From Sphingomonas ginsenosidimutans (GTDB lineage: Bacteria > Pseudomonadota > Alphaproteobacteria > Sphingomonadales > Sphingomonadaceae), in contig NZ_NWVD01000001.1 in NCBI RefSeq assembly GCF_002374835.1, positions 806,001 through 870,000 on the forward strand: a stretch of 64,000 bases of DNA. The letters are read 5' to 3'. The notes beneath the pieces were generated by a model that saw only the letters and a list, made by a program, of their open reading frames with translations, did no database searches and was not told the DNA's origin. The translations under genes and the position numbers were made by a program. How positions within the stretch are numbered: position 1 is the stretch's first letter; the number at the start of each line of letters is the position of its first letter. Below are positions 51,874 to 63,977 of this stretch, piece by piece.

Positions 51874-51911
51874 ATTGTATTCCGGCTGGTCGCATGTCAA
51901 GTTGCGGGCCC

Positions 51912-52547
51912 ATGGCTTCCGAAATGTCCGACAGACCGGCTCCCTCGCCCTTTCCCGACCGTGCGCAGCGGCTGGCTAACCGCGCCGCCAAGCGCGACGC
52001 GCTGCTGCTGGCGGCGGTCAGGATGTTCAACGAACGCGGTTTTCACGCGACATCGCTGGATGAGGTCGCCGCCAGCCTGGGGGTGTCGAAACCGACCATC
52101 TACCACCATCTGGGCAACAAGGATCAGGTGCTGCTGGAATGCGTCCTGATCGGCCTGAAACAGCTGCGCGGGGCCGCCGCGATCGCCGCGGCCCGGCCCG
52201 GACGCGGGATCGACCGCCTGCGCGACTTCCTGGTCCGCTATGCGCAGATCAACATGGACGATTTCGGGCGCTGTGTGATCCGCACGGGGGATGAGGCATT
52301 GTCTCCCGAGAGCGCTGCACGGTTCCGGTCGCTGAAACGGGAGATCGACACCGCAATGCGCGACCTGATCGCCGCAGGCGTGGCGGACGGTTCCATCGCC
52401 CCGGCCGACCCGCGGCTGCTGGCCTTCACGCTCGCCGGCGCGCTCAACTGGCCGGCGCGCTGGTTCGTCGCGGGCGGTGCACTGAACGCTGCACAGGTAG
52501 CAGAGCAGATGGTGGAGATACTGATCACGGGCGTCTCGCCGCGCTGA
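51912..52547 (+). CDS. TetR-family regulator of the acyl-CoA operon
   Basis: A 211-residue TetR protein. The HTH is [20 protein letters not shown] then [22 protein letters not shown] (about 28-75), followed by a helical ligand domain of about 140 residues. It is divergent from the acyl-CoA dehydrogenase operon with a 71-base shared gap, the usual place for a repressor that responds to an acyl-CoA. Starts at 51894, 51912 and 51924 are all in frame; 51912 is a compromise. Confidence 0.88.
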   Translation: MASEMSDRPAPSPFPDRAQRLANRAAKRDALLLAAVRMFNERGFHATSLDEVAASLGVSKPTIYHHLGNKDQVLLECVLIGLKQLRGAAAIAAARPGRGIDRLRDFLVRYAQINMDDFGRCVIRTGDEALSPESAARFRSLKREIDTAMRDLIAAGVADGSIAPADPRLLAFTLAGALNWPARWFVAGGALNAAQVAEQMVEILITGVSPR

Positions 52548-52580
52548 TCGACCGGGCGTCGGCAAGGGGGTATAGGGAGC

Positions 52581-52657
<77 letters not shown>

Positions 52658-52682
52658 GTGGAAGGTCCGCCTAGCAGGGGTT

Positions 52683-53087
52683 TCAGCGGTGCGCTACCCG
52701 CTTTTCGAGGGTCACCGGCTGGAACGGGGCAAGGCCGCAGCTGGCGCCGCGCATCGGCGGGCTCTGCGAAAAGACGGTAATGATGTCCTGCGCGCACAAT
52801 TGGCTTAGCGACGTCGCGTAGGAGAAACGCCGTTCGAACCCCAGTCCGGGGCAGCCCTTCGGCAATGTCACGCGATAGATGCGATTGCCGTTGGTGCGGA
52901 AGTCGATCACCGAGTCGCTGCGGACTAGGCTTTCGCGGATCGACTGGATCGGGATGCAGCTCTGCGGCCTGCCCGCAGGCGTGGCGGCGGGAACGCTGTC
53001 GCGTGCCGGTGCGCGCGCATCGCCGGGTGCGCCAAGCGCGATCAGCGTTGCGCCGGCGGTGGCGAGGGCGATGGGACGCAATGTCAC
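52683..53087 (-). CDS. Secreted hypothetical protein (possibly DUF6491-like)
   Basis: A 134-residue exported protein: signal peptide about 1-26 ([25 protein letters not shown]), then a small domain with four cysteines ([41 protein letters not shown]). The spacing resembles DUF6491 proteins of sphingomonads, but I am not certain. GTG at 53087 overlaps the nth stop (GTGA); TTG at 53081 has better spacing from AAGGAG and may be the real start. Function unknown. Confidence 0.6.
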   Translation of the reverse strand: MTLRPIALATAGATLIALGAPGDARAPARDSVPAATPAGRPQSCIPIQSIRESLVRSDSVIDFRTNGNRIYRVTLPKGCPGLGFERRFSYATSLSQLCAQDIITVFSQSPPMRGASCGLAPFQPVTLEKRVAHR

Positions 53088-53749
53088 TCTCCTTGCTGCG
53101 TGCGCGCCGCCTTGGGTGCGGGCGTCTTCGGCTTGAACGCGCACAGGTCGATCTCGATGCATCGCCAGCATTCGGGGCGCCGCGCCTTGCACACGTAGCG
53201 GCCGTGCAGGATCAGCCAGTGGTGGGCGTGGACGCGGAAGGGGGCGGGGGTTGCCTTGTCGAGCGCCTTTTCGACCGCGAGCACGGTCTTGCCGCGCGCC
53301 AGCCCGGTGCGGTTGCCGACGCGGAAGATATGGGTGTCGACGGCGAAGGTTTCGGCGCCGAATGCGACGTTCATCACGACATTGGCGGTCTTGCGCCCCA
53401 CGCCGGGCAGCTTTTCGAGCGCGTCGCGGTTCGCCGGCACCTCCCCGCCATGCTCGGCGATCAACGCCTCGCTGAGCGCGATGACGTTCTTCGCCTTGGT
53501 GTTGAACAACCCGATCGTGCGAATGTGCTGCTTTAACCCGTCGAGACCGAGCGCCAGCATCTTCTCGGGCGTATCCACCGTGGCGAACAGCGCGCGTGTC
53601 GCTTTGTTGACGCCGGCATCGGTCGCCTGGGCGGACAGGACGACAGCGACGAGCAATGTATAGGTGTTGACCGACTCCAGCTCGGTTTCGGGATGCGGGT
53701 TCGCCTCGGCCAGCCGGCGGTAGAATTCGATGACATCGGCCTTCTTCAC
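53084..53749 (-). CDS. nth: Endonuclease III
   Basis: A 221-residue DNA glycosylase/AP lyase. The helix-hairpin-helix is LPGVGRKTANVV with catalytic K120, and the catalytic aspartate is D138 (VDTHIFRV). The 4Fe-4S ligands are C187, C194, C197 and C203. With the GTG start at 53749 all these numbers equal those of the E. coli enzyme, which settles the start; AAGGAA lies 8 bases upstream. It removes oxidised pyrimidines. It follows dapB by 11 bases. Confidence 0.96.
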   Translation of the reverse strand: MKKADVIEFYRRLAEANPHPETELESVNTYTLLVAVVLSAQATDAGVNKATRALFATVDTPEKMLALGLDGLKQHIRTIGLFNTKAKNVIALSEALIAEHGGEVPANRDALEKLPGVGRKTANVVMNVAFGAETFAVDTHIFRVGNRTGLARGKTVLAVEKALDKATPAPFRVHAHHWLILHGRYVCKARRPECWRCIEIDLCAFKPKTPAPKAARTQQGE

Positions 53750-53760
53750 CGCGGCGTTCC

Positions 53761-54489
53761 TTACAGGCCCAGGACCTCGGCCATCGCATATCGACCGGGC
53801 GCCCGCCCGGCGAGCCACAGCGCCGCCTTCAGCGCGCCGCGCGCGAAGATGGTGCGATCCTCGCCGCGATGCCCGATCTCGATCCGTTCGCCTTCGCCGG
53901 CGAAGATCACCTGGTGATCGCCCACCACCGATCCGCCGCGCAGCGAGGCGAAGCCGATCGTCCCTTCGCTGCGCGCGCCGACCAGCCCGGCGCGGCTGTC
54001 GACCCGCACCTCCGCCAGCCGGGTACCGCGTCCCGCAGCGGCCGCTTCGCCCAGCAGCAATGCGGTGCCGGACGGGGCATCCACCTTGTGCCGGTGGTGC
54101 ATCTCGGCGATCTCGATGTCCCAGTCGGCGCCGAGCCGAGCCGCCGCCTCGCGCACGAGGATGTTGAGCAGGGTGATGCCCAGCGAGGTATTACCGGTTT
54201 GCAGCACCGCGATGTCGTCCGCGGCCTGTTCGATCAGCGCGTGGTGCGTCGGCATCAGCCCGGTGGTGCCGATGACGATCGGGGTGCGCGCGGCGACCGC
54301 CGCCGCGAGATGCGATTCCAGCGCGGCGGGGGTGGAGAAATCGACGAGCACGTCGGCGGTCTGCGCCAGCGGGAACGGATCGCCGCCCGCGTCCACGCCG
54401 CCGGCGACGGTCGCGCCTTCGCCCTCCGCGATGGTGGCGATCGCGCGCCCCATCCGTCCGTTGCTGCCGTAGATACCGATGCTGGTCAT
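53761..54489 (-). CDS. dapB: 4-hydroxy-tetrahydrodipicolinate reductase
   Basis: A 242-residue reductase of the lysine/diaminopimelate pathway. The NAD(P)-binding loop is IGIYGSNGRMGRAI (about 3-16), the middle has IGTTGL, and the catalytic segment is EMHHRHKVDAPSGTALLL (about 130-147). It reduces the dapA product using NAD(P)H. First of the dapB-nth-hypothetical series. Confidence 0.96.
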   Translation of the reverse strand: MTSIGIYGSNGRMGRAIATIAEGEGATVAGGVDAGGDPFPLAQTADVLVDFSTPAALESHLAAAVAARTPIVIGTTGLMPTHHALIEQAADDIAVLQTGNTSLGITLLNILVREAAARLGADWDIEIAEMHHRHKVDAPSGTALLLGEAAAAGRGTRLAEVRVDSRAGLVGARSEGTIGFASLRGGSVVGDHQVIFAGEGERIEIGHRGEDRTIFARGALKAALWLAGRAPGRYAMAEVLGL

Positions 54490-54601
54490 GCGATTACCCT
54501 GGCCGAGAACAGAAGCAGTGCCGCCGCCCCATGCACATAAACGCCGCCGAAGGACAGGGGCGATCCGCGACCGGACGCCCCGCCCGTCGAAAAGGATCAG
54601 G

Positions 54602-56317
54602 TCACAGCGCCAGATCGGGCTGGCGATCGGGCTTCACCCTTGTGGCCGCCGGCACGGCGGGTGAGGGCGTGCGCGGCGCCTGCGGCTGGGGCGGGGCGAT
54701 GGCAAGTTGCAGCGTCTGCGCCGTGGCGCGCCACTGATAGCCCAGCAGTGCCGGATCGCCGTTCAGCGACACGCCGTAGGTCGGCACGATCTCGCGCACC
54801 GCCGCCTGCCAGCGCGGCGTCGCCAGTCGGTCGGGGAAGGCGCGCTTGAGGAGGTCGAGCATTATCGACGGTGCGGTCGACGCGCCGGGCGACGCGCCCA
54901 GCAGCGCCGCGATCGATCCGTCGCGTGACGTCACGATCTCCGTACCCAGCTTCAGGATGCCGCCCTTCTTCGGATCGCGCTTGATGATCTGTACCCGCTG
55001 CCCGGCCTGCCACAGCCGCCAGTCGCCGTCCTGCGCACGCGGCAGATATTCGCGCAGCGCGTTTATCCGGTCGGTCTGGCTCATGATGAGCTGCCCGGCG
55101 AGATATTCGACCAGATCGAACTCGTTCCAGCCGACCGACAGCATCGGCCGGAAATTGTCGAGCGTCACCGACTTGGGCAGGTCGAAATACGACCCTTCCT
55201 TCAGGAATTTGGTGGAGAAGGTGGCGAAGGGGCCGAACAGCAGCACCCGCTTGCCGTTCAGGTAGCGCGTGTCGAGGTGCGGCACCGACATCGGCGGCGA
55301 GCCCGTCGCCGCCTTGCCATAGACCTTGGCCAGATGGCGCTTCGCGATTGCCTGGTTTTCGGTCACCAGGAACGAGCCGCCGACCGGGAAGCCGGCGTAA
55401 TCGTCAGCTTCGGGGATGCCCGATTTCTGGAGGACCGGCAGCGCGCCGCCGCCCGCTCCGGCGAAGACGAAGCGCGCGTTGACGACCTGCCGGTCGCCGC
55501 TCTTCATGTCATGGATGCTGACGCGCCAGCCGCCGGCGGGGTTGCGCTCCAGCGCGCGGACTTCGTGGCCGGTCGTCAGGCGGAATCCCGGCGAGGTACG
55601 CAGCGCCGCGACATATTGCCGCGTCACCTCGCCCCATTCGCAGTCGGTGCCCAGCACCGAGCGGGTCGCGGCTAGCGGCGTGCCGGCGGCGCGGCCCTCC
55701 ATCATGATCGGCGCCCAGCGGGCGATCTGCGCCGGGTCGGTGGTGAATTCCATTCCCGAGAACAGCGGGCTGGCACCGAGCGCGGCGTGCCGCTTCTGAA
55801 GGAAGCCGACATTTTCGTCGCCCCACACCAGATTCATATGCGGGGTGGAGTTGATGAAGCTGCGCGGATCGCGCAGCACGCCGCGTTCGACCTGATGGCT
55901 CAGGAACTGCCGGGTGACCTGGAATTGTTCGTTGATCTCGATCGCCTTGGCGATCTCTACCCGGCCATCGGCCTTGTTCACCGGCGTATAGTTCAACTCG
56001 CACAGCGCGGAATGGCCGGTGCCGGCGTTGTTCCAGCCGTTCGAGCTTTCCTCCGCCACCTTGTCCAGCCGCTCGACCAGTTCCATCGACCAGCCCGGCT
56101 CCAGCTGGCGCAGCAGCACGCCCAGCGTCGCGCTCATGATCCCGCCGCCGATCAGCAGGACGTCGACGCTGCGTTCCGCGGTCGGTGCGCGCTCCCCGCA
56201 TCCGGCCAGCATCGCCGTCGCTCCCGCCGCTGCGCTGCCGCGCAGCAGGTGGCGGCGCGTCACCCCGGTGTCGGCGGGCGAGGGGGAGGTTTCAGTCGGC
56301 GACGCAGGCAAAGACAC
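54602..56317 (-). CDS. mqo: Malate:quinone oxidoreductase with Tat-lipoprotein-like leader
   Basis: A 571-residue FAD enzyme. From about residue 52 it is a normal Mqo: [16 protein letters not shown] (FAD loop), [22 protein letters not shown], and the C-terminal [14 protein letters not shown]. It oxidises malate to oxaloacetate and reduces quinone. The first 50 residues are unusual: T-RRHLLRG at 20-27 is a twin-arginine motif, followed by a short hydrophobic stretch and a lipobox-like MLAGC (C40). Known Mqos are cytoplasmic-face peripheral proteins without signal peptides. GTG at 56317 has AAGGG upstream; no internal start gives a leaderless Mqo with a ribosome site. Confidence 0.92.
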   Translation of the reverse strand: MSLPASPTETSPSPADTGVTRRHLLRGSAAAGATAMLAGCGERAPTAERSVDVLLIGGGIMSATLGVLLRQLEPGWSMELVERLDKVAEESSNGWNNAGTGHSALCELNYTPVNKADGRVEIAKAIEINEQFQVTRQFLSHQVERGVLRDPRSFINSTPHMNLVWGDENVGFLQKRHAALGASPLFSGMEFTTDPAQIARWAPIMMEGRAAGTPLAATRSVLGTDCEWGEVTRQYVAALRTSPGFRLTTGHEVRALERNPAGGWRVSIHDMKSGDRQVVNARFVFAGAGGGALPVLQKSGIPEADDYAGFPVGGSFLVTENQAIAKRHLAKVYGKAATGSPPMSVPHLDTRYLNGKRVLLFGPFATFSTKFLKEGSYFDLPKSVTLDNFRPMLSVGWNEFDLVEYLAGQLIMSQTDRINALREYLPRAQDGDWRLWQAGQRVQIIKRDPKKGGILKLGTEIVTSRDGSIAALLGASPGASTAPSIMLDLLKRAFPDRLATPRWQAAVREIVPTYGVSLNGDPALLGYQWRATAQTLQLAIAPPQPQAPRTPSPAVPAATRVKPDRQPDLAL

Positions 56318-56561
56318 GGCGGGCAGCCCTTTCGTTATGGCGATCCGCCTGGCTGGCGATGCGCCGGGCCGGAACGCCGTGGTGAGGAACCGACACGCGA
56401 CCCCGCGCGAAGCACCGCGCGTCGTCGCCTGCCGGCGTCGGAGTTCCTCTCCCTGAAACGTAAGGTGACCTGTTAACGCCGGTTATGCGGATGGGTGCCG
56501 CATGATCCCGGGGCGGATGCCACCCCGGGCCACGCCATGCAATCCGTCGCGTGCGCGGCAA

Positions 56562-59141
<2,580 letters not shown>

Positions 59142-59169
59142 CTGTCGGCCCTGTCTCTCTTGGGTGTCA

Positions 59170-59197
59170 GATGGTGTTGCTTATTTGCAACGCAAGG
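59170..59197 (-). promoter_or_regulatory. Candidate heat-shock (sigma-32) promoter of clpB
   Basis: On the minus strand CTTGCGT-N13-CACCATCT resembles the sigma-32 pattern CTTGAAA-N11-16-CCCCATNT, 28 bases before the clpB start. It overlaps the 3' end of the divergently unrelated glycosyltransferase gene and a GTTGC-N6-GCAAC inverted repeat. A heat-shock promoter is expected for clpB. Confidence 0.5.
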
Positions 59198-60290
59198 GGT
59201 GAAGGGTGATGGCTTCATCGAAGATATCGAGATAGCGGCGCGCGGCGGTCGGCGAAGAGTAGGGTGTCGCATTCGCCGGGCGCACGCCGTCCGAAATCGG
59301 TGGCAGTGCGATCGCGCGGCCCAGGGCAGCTGCGAGAAGCGCCGGGTGGCGATCGGCAACGACCTCGCCGTGCAGCGGCGTGGCGATCAGGCCGCGCAAC
59401 ACCGGGGAGCAATCGGTCGCTACGACCGGCACGTCGGCGGCCAGTGCCTCGACGGGTACCGCAGGGAAGCCTTCGTAGCGCGACGTCATCAGCAGGCAGG
59501 CCGCGTGCGACAGCCGCTGCGCCACATCGCCGACGAAGCCGGGCATCGCGACGTCCTGCGCGATGCCCAGCCGGCGCGACAGCGCCTCCAGCCGCGCGCG
59601 GTCGGGTCCGTCGCCCAGGATCGTGAGCCGCGCCGGCCGCTGTGCGCGCAGTACGGCGAAGGTGCGCAGCGCCAGCGCCATGTCCTTCTGCGGTTCCAGC
59701 CGCCCGATCGCCAGGATATGCGGCGGCTCCGCCACCGCGCGCGGCAACGGGTGATGGTCGCGCGGCAGGTTGGGTTCGGGGGCAACGCGGATCGGACGCG
59801 CCGGCAGCCAGGCGGCGTCGCGCGCCGCCAGTTCGGGAGACATGGCGACGAACAGGTCGATCGCATCGGTCAGCCGCGCCAGCGCCGCTCGCCCGAGGGG
59901 ACGCAGCGGTGCGGGCAAGTCGGGGAGCAGCGGGTTGCTGATCTTCGCGACGATCGGCAGCTGCGGCAATGCGCGGCGGATGGCGGGGGCGAGCCAGAAG
60001 TGGAAGTTGCCGGTGATATAGGCGATGTCCGGCGCGACCCGTTGCAGCACCGGCACCATCGCGCTTCCCAGCCCCAGCCGCGACAGCGCACTGCGCGGGA
60101 CCGGCGGCGACAGCAGGTGCACGTCGGCGCCGACGGGCACGCGGTCGCGCATCGGGCCGTCGGCGGCGCCGGCGATGATCGTCACCCGGTGCCCCTGTGA
60201 AAGCCATTCGGCGGCGAGGCGCAGCGCGGTCGCTTCGGTGCCGCCGGCGTTGAAATCGTGGAGGAGGATGGCGATTGATTTCAAAGTCAC
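59181..60290 (-). CDS. GT4-type glycosyltransferase (minus strand)
   Basis: A 369-residue GT-B fold protein. The N-terminal Rossmann half begins SIAILLHDFNAGGTEATALRLA; the C-terminal half has ILAIGRLEPQKDMALAL, RLTILGDGPDRARLEAL and the E-x7-E region SRYEGFPAVPVEALAADVPVVATD. It should transfer a sugar from a nucleotide donor. There is no ATG: GTG at 60290 or TTG at 60284 is the start. It is divergent from a similar glycosyltransferase, 25 bases away. Confidence 0.85.
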   Translation of the reverse strand: MTLKSIAILLHDFNAGGTEATALRLAAEWLSQGHRVTIIAGAADGPMRDRVPVGADVHLLSPPVPRSALSRLGLGSAMVPVLQRVAPDIAYITGNFHFWLAPAIRRALPQLPIVAKISNPLLPDLPAPLRPLGRAALARLTDAIDLFVAMSPELAARDAAWLPARPIRVAPEPNLPRDHHPLPRAVAEPPHILAIGRLEPQKDMALALRTFAVLRAQRPARLTILGDGPDRARLEALSRRLGIAQDVAMPGFVGDVAQRLSHAACLLMTSRYEGFPAVPVEALAADVPVVATDCSPVLRGLIATPLHGEVVADRHPALLAAALGRAIALPPISDGVRPANATPYSSPTAARRYLDIFDEAITLHPLRCK

Positions 60291-60315
60291 GGGCACTTTG
60301 CTAACGGCGGCGGGG

Positions 60316-61425
60316 ATGAAAGTCGCGATCTTCCTGCCCTCGCTGGCCGGTGGCGGTGCCGAGCGGATCGCGCTGTTCGTGACCGAACGGCTGCGGGGCG
60401 CCGGGATCGACGCGGAACTGGTGGTCGCCAAAGCGGAGGGAGCGCTGGTCGATGCGCCGGTGTTCGCACGCCATGGCGTCGACCTGAGGGCGCCCAACGA
60501 GATGCTGAGCGCGCGGGCGCTGCTGCGGTACGTCGATCGCGCGCAGCCGGACCTGCTGTTCGCCTTCGTGCACAGCGCCAAGATGATGGCGGGGATCGCC
60601 AAGAAACTGCGTCCCGACATACGCTTGGCGATCAGCGTTCATAACGCGCTGGAGGTGCCGCGGCGCGCGCGTTTCTGGCCGCGGGCGGTGTTCGGCCATG
60701 CGCCGGAACGATGGCTGTACCGGGATGTGGTGGCGGCCCACGCCGTCTCCCGCGATCTGGCGGCGCAGGTGGTGCGGCAGTTCGCGCTGCCCCCCGAGCG
60801 CGTCCATACGATCTACAACCCGCTGCCCGATCGCCCCGCCGCGGGCGCGATCGAGACGGCGCATGAGCGCTTTTTCACGCGGCCGGTGATCGTCAATGCG
60901 GGGCGGATGATGCCGCAGAAGGACCAGGCGGCGCTGATCCGCGCGTTCCACGACGCCGGATTGGCGGGGCGTGCGACGCTGCTGATCCTGGGCGAGGGGC
61001 CGTTGCGGCCGGCGCTGGAGGCGCAAATCCGCGCCTTGGGGATCGCCGACAGCGTCGAAATGCCGGGATTCGTCGCGGACGTGCGCCCGTATATGGCGCG
61101 TGCGGCGGGGTTCGTGCTGTCGTCGCGCAACGAAGGGTTCGGGCTGGTGCTGGCCGAAGCGCTGTCGATGGGGTGTCCCGTCGCCGCTTTCGACTGCCCG
61201 AGCGGCCCGCGCGAGTTGCTGGCGGACGGTCGATTGGGGGAATTGATCGCGGCCGGGGACGAGTCGCGACTGGCACAGGCGATGGTGCGCATGACGGACG
61301 GCACGTTTCCAAGCCCGTCGCGCGACGCCGTGGAGGCGCATTTGCGGCAGTTCGCGCCCGATACGATCGCGGACCAGTATGTCGCGCTGGTGCGGTCGCT
61401 GGCGCCGGCGCGCGCGCTGGCGTAG
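60316..61425 (+). CDS. GT4-type glycosyltransferase (plus strand)
   Basis: A 369-residue glycosyltransferase. KVAIFLPSLAGGGAERIALF opens the acceptor domain; the donor domain has VNAGRMMPQKDQAALI, LILGEGPLRPALEAQ and SSRNEGFGLVLAEALSMG, with AFDCPSGPRELLADG, a motif of GT4 enzymes that add hexosamines or hexoses to lipid-linked glycans. ATG at 60316 follows GGCGGGG; upstream codons in frame are unlike the family. Together with the adjacent gene and the next membrane protein it suggests cell-surface glycan assembly. Confidence 0.88.
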   Translation: MKVAIFLPSLAGGGAERIALFVTERLRGAGIDAELVVAKAEGALVDAPVFARHGVDLRAPNEMLSARALLRYVDRAQPDLLFAFVHSAKMMAGIAKKLRPDIRLAISVHNALEVPRRARFWPRAVFGHAPERWLYRDVVAAHAVSRDLAAQVVRQFALPPERVHTIYNPLPDRPAAGAIETAHERFFTRPVIVNAGRMMPQKDQAALIRAFHDAGLAGRATLLILGEGPLRPALEAQIRALGIADSVEMPGFVADVRPYMARAAGFVLSSRNEGFGLVLAEALSMGCPVAAFDCPSGPRELLADGRLGELIAAGDESRLAQAMVRMTDGTFPSPSRDAVEAHLRQFAPDTIADQYVALVRSLAPARALA

Positions 61426-61468
61426 GGGCGGGGCCCTCAACATCCCGCGGCGGCGGCGCCCGGATGGC

Positions 61469-62446
61469 ATGGACGATACGGCGAAGATGGATTTCAAGAC
61501 GATCGCGACACGCGCGAAGGCCTGGGCCGAGACCCCCGGGGCAAAGCGGCTGGGGCGGGTGGCGCGCATCCTGTTCTTCGTCGCGATGATCGCGATCCTG
61601 CTGTTCCAGCTGCGCGCGATCGGATGGTCCGACGTGATCCGCGCACTGCCGACGCAGCCGCTGTTCTACATCCTGTTCTTCGTCAACTTCATGGTCCTGC
61701 CGTTGACCGAGGTGCCGATCTTCCGCCTGCTGCTGGGGCAGGCGATCCCCGGCGCGCTGCCGGTGCTGGTGCGCAAGCGGATCGTCAATGCGGTGCTGGT
61801 CGACTATTCGGGCGACGTCTACCTGTACAGCTGGGCGCGCACCCGGCTGGGCATCGATGCGCGCAAGCTGTTGCTGGCGGTGAAGGACAATGCGATCCTG
61901 TCGTCGCTGGCGGGAGCGATGGTGGCGGGGGCGTTCATCGTCACCTTCATCGTGCGCGCGCCGACCGGGCGGATCGCCTCATGGCTCGATTCGTCGCTGG
62001 GGCTGGTCGTCGGCGGGGTGCTGTGCGCCAGCCTGACGCTGCCGCTGCTGCTGCGGTTCCGCCATGCGATCCTGTCCACCAGCAGCCGCGTCGCGTGGCA
62101 GGTGTTCGGCATCCATTCGCTGCGGACGGTCATCAACCTGGCGATCCAGGTGGTGCAATGGGTGATCGTGCTGCCGGGCGAGCATTGGACGACGTGGCTC
62201 AGCTTCCTGACCGCCCAGTTGGTGATCGCGCGGCTGCCGTTCATTCCCAACCGCGACCTGTTGTTCATGGCGGCCGGGTTGCAGATGAGCGGCGCGCTGA
62301 CCGTGTCGCGCGACGCGATGGCGGGGCTGCTGGTGGCGGGCACCGCGCTGACGCAGGGGACCAATCTGGTGCTGTTCCTGGTGACGGCGTTCTGGATGAA
62401 ACCGGTGCCGGTGCCGCCGGGGGAAGAGAAGGTGGCGCTGCACTGA
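61469..62446 (+). CDS. Polytopic membrane protein, unknown function
   Basis: A 325-residue inner-membrane protein with about seven to eight hydrophobic helices (first near 34-50, last near 285-310). Segments such as VARILFFVAMIAILLFQLRA and RLPFIPNRDLLFMAAGLQM recall flippase-like or lysylphosphatidylglycerol-synthase-type membrane domains, but the match is weak. It follows the glycosyltransferase by 43 bases on the same strand, so a part in surface-glycan assembly or translocation is possible. Starts at 61469 or 61487. Confidence 0.7.
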   Translation: MDDTAKMDFKTIATRAKAWAETPGAKRLGRVARILFFVAMIAILLFQLRAIGWSDVIRALPTQPLFYILFFVNFMVLPLTEVPIFRLLLGQAIPGALPVLVRKRIVNAVLVDYSGDVYLYSWARTRLGIDARKLLLAVKDNAILSSLAGAMVAGAFIVTFIVRAPTGRIASWLDSSLGLVVGGVLCASLTLPLLLRFRHAILSTSSRVAWQVFGIHSLRTVINLAIQVVQWVIVLPGEHWTTWLSFLTAQLVIARLPFIPNRDLLFMAAGLQMSGALTVSRDAMAGLLVAGTALTQGTNLVLFLVTAFWMKPVPVPPGEEKVALH

Positions 62447-62455
62447 CGCGTGCGT

Positions 62456-62477
62456 GGCCTTCGACTTCGCTCAGGCC
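62456..62477. repeat. Short hairpin repeat GGCCT-N12-AGGCC
   Basis: A stem flanking 'tcgacttcgctc', a sequence type that recurs in sphingomonad intergenic regions (resemblance from memory, not checked here). It lies 10 bases after the membrane-protein stop. Confidence 0.4.
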
Positions 62478-62554
62478 GAACGGTGGGCTGCGAGCGTCAT
62501 CCCAGCGCAGGCCGGGCTCTTCGTGCGATGGCGCGACGCAGGAGCCGCGGGAGG

Positions 62555-62572
62555 CCCCAGCCTTCGCTGGGG
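62555..62572. terminator. Stem-loop CCCCAGC-CTTC-GCTGGGG between convergent genes
   Basis: A perfect 7-bp GC-rich stem with a 4-base loop, 8 bases before the end of the minus-strand efflux gene. No T-run follows, so it may be a factor-assisted bidirectional terminator or part of a REP-like element. Confidence 0.45.
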
Positions 62573-62579
62573 CGACGTT

Positions 62580-63977
62580 CTACCGCCGCTCCGTCACCGC
62601 CTGTACCTCCCCCGGCGACCACCCGCCGCCCATCGCCTGATAGAGCGCGACATGGGCGGTCAGGCGATCCGACTCGGTCTGCACCAGCGCGAGTTCGGCG
62701 GTGAGCAGGTTGCGCTGCGCATCGAGCTGTTCGAGGTAACCCGAATAGCCCGCGCGATAGCGGTTGGTGGCATTCCGCAGCGCGCCGCGCACCGCCGCGA
62801 CCTGATCCTCCAGCGCGCGCGCCTGTTCGCGGGTGCGGCGCACCCCGGCCAGCGCATCCTCCACCTCGCGAAACGCGGTGAGCGCGGTGCGGCGGTAGGC
62901 GAAGGCGGCCTGATCGCGGCGCGCGGTGGCGGCGCGTTCCTGCGCGCGCAGCCGCCCGCCGTCGAACAGCGGCGCCAGGATGCTGGCGCCGAGCGAGAAG
63001 ATCGCCTGCGGCTGCGCCAGCGCGGTCGACAGCACCAGTCCGGCCGATCCGGTGAGCGACAGGTTGGGCAGCATCGCCGCGCGCTGGCTGTCGAGCGTGC
63101 GGTCGGCGGCGACCAATGTCTGTTCGGCCTGATACAGGTCCGGGCGGCGGCGCAGCAGGTCGGCGGGCAGCCCGTCGGGGATGGCGGGCGCGGCGATACG
63201 GTCCAGCGCCAGCCCGCGCGCGATGTCGCGCGGCGTGTCGCCGGTCAGCAGTGACAGCGCATTTTCCTGCCGCGTGATCGCCAGCTGCGCGGCGGGGACG
63301 AGTTGCTGGGTCGCGGCATATTCGCCCTGCGCCTGCCGGTATTCGAGGCGCGAGGAATAGCCCGCCTCGAACCGGCGGCGTGCGATGCGCAGCGCGTCCT
63401 GCCGCGCGGCCAGCGTCGCCTGCGAGATCGCCAGCCGCTGATCGAGCGCACGCAGGGTGATATAGCCCGACGCGGCGGCGGCGGCGGTGGCGAGCCGCAC
63501 GGTGTCGCGCGCGGCCTCGGTCGCGAGCAATTGCGCGCGGGCGGCGCGCGAGGCCTGCCGCAGCCGCCCGAATAGGTCGAGATCGTAGCTGGCGGTGACG
63601 CCGGGCTGCGCGCCGATCGCCCGGCTGGTGGTGCCGAATGCGGTGAGCGTCTGCCCCTGCGTTTCGGGCACCGTCCCGCCGATCTGCGGCAGCAGTTGCG
63701 CGCGCGCCAGCGCCTCCGCCGCTCGCGCTTCCTCGACGCGGGCGGCGGCGGTCAGCACGTCGACATTGTTGGCGAGCGCGCGTTCGACCAGCGCGGTCAG
63801 CTGCGGATCGCCGAACCCCTGCCACCAGTCGGCGCGGATCGGCGCGCCGGGACCGAGCGCGGTGCGCCATGCCGGGGGGGGCGCGACGGCGGCGGCATCG
63901 GGCGCCGGCGCGCGCTTGCCGGGCAGGGTGCAGCCCGCCAGCAGCAGCGCGGCGAGAAGGGCGCTGCGGCGGATCAT
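62580..63977 (-). CDS. NodT-family outer-membrane efflux lipoprotein
   Basis: A 465-residue TolC-like protein. Lipobox LLAGC gives lipidated C16. Two long coiled-coil repeats follow (about 70-210 and 270-440; for example ALANNVDVLTAAARVEEARAAEA and ATNRYRAGYSGYLEQLDAQRNLL), typical of OprM/NodT factors of RND pumps. It forms the trimeric outer-membrane duct. The RND pump and adaptor genes are expected upstream, beyond the right edge of the window. Confidence 0.94.
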   Translation of the reverse strand: MIRRSALLAALLLAGCTLPGKRAPAPDAAAVAPPPAWRTALGPGAPIRADWWQGFGDPQLTALVERALANNVDVLTAAARVEEARAAEALARAQLLPQIGGTVPETQGQTLTAFGTTSRAIGAQPGVTASYDLDLFGRLRQASRAARAQLLATEAARDTVRLATAAAAASGYITLRALDQRLAISQATLAARQDALRIARRRFEAGYSSRLEYRQAQGEYAATQQLVPAAQLAITRQENALSLLTGDTPRDIARGLALDRIAAPAIPDGLPADLLRRRPDLYQAEQTLVAADRTLDSQRAAMLPNLSLTGSAGLVLSTALAQPQAIFSLGASILAPLFDGGRLRAQERAATARRDQAAFAYRRTALTAFREVEDALAGVRRTREQARALEDQVAAVRGALRNATNRYRAGYSGYLEQLDAQRNLLTAELALVQTESDRLTAHVALYQAMGGGWSPGEVQAVTERR

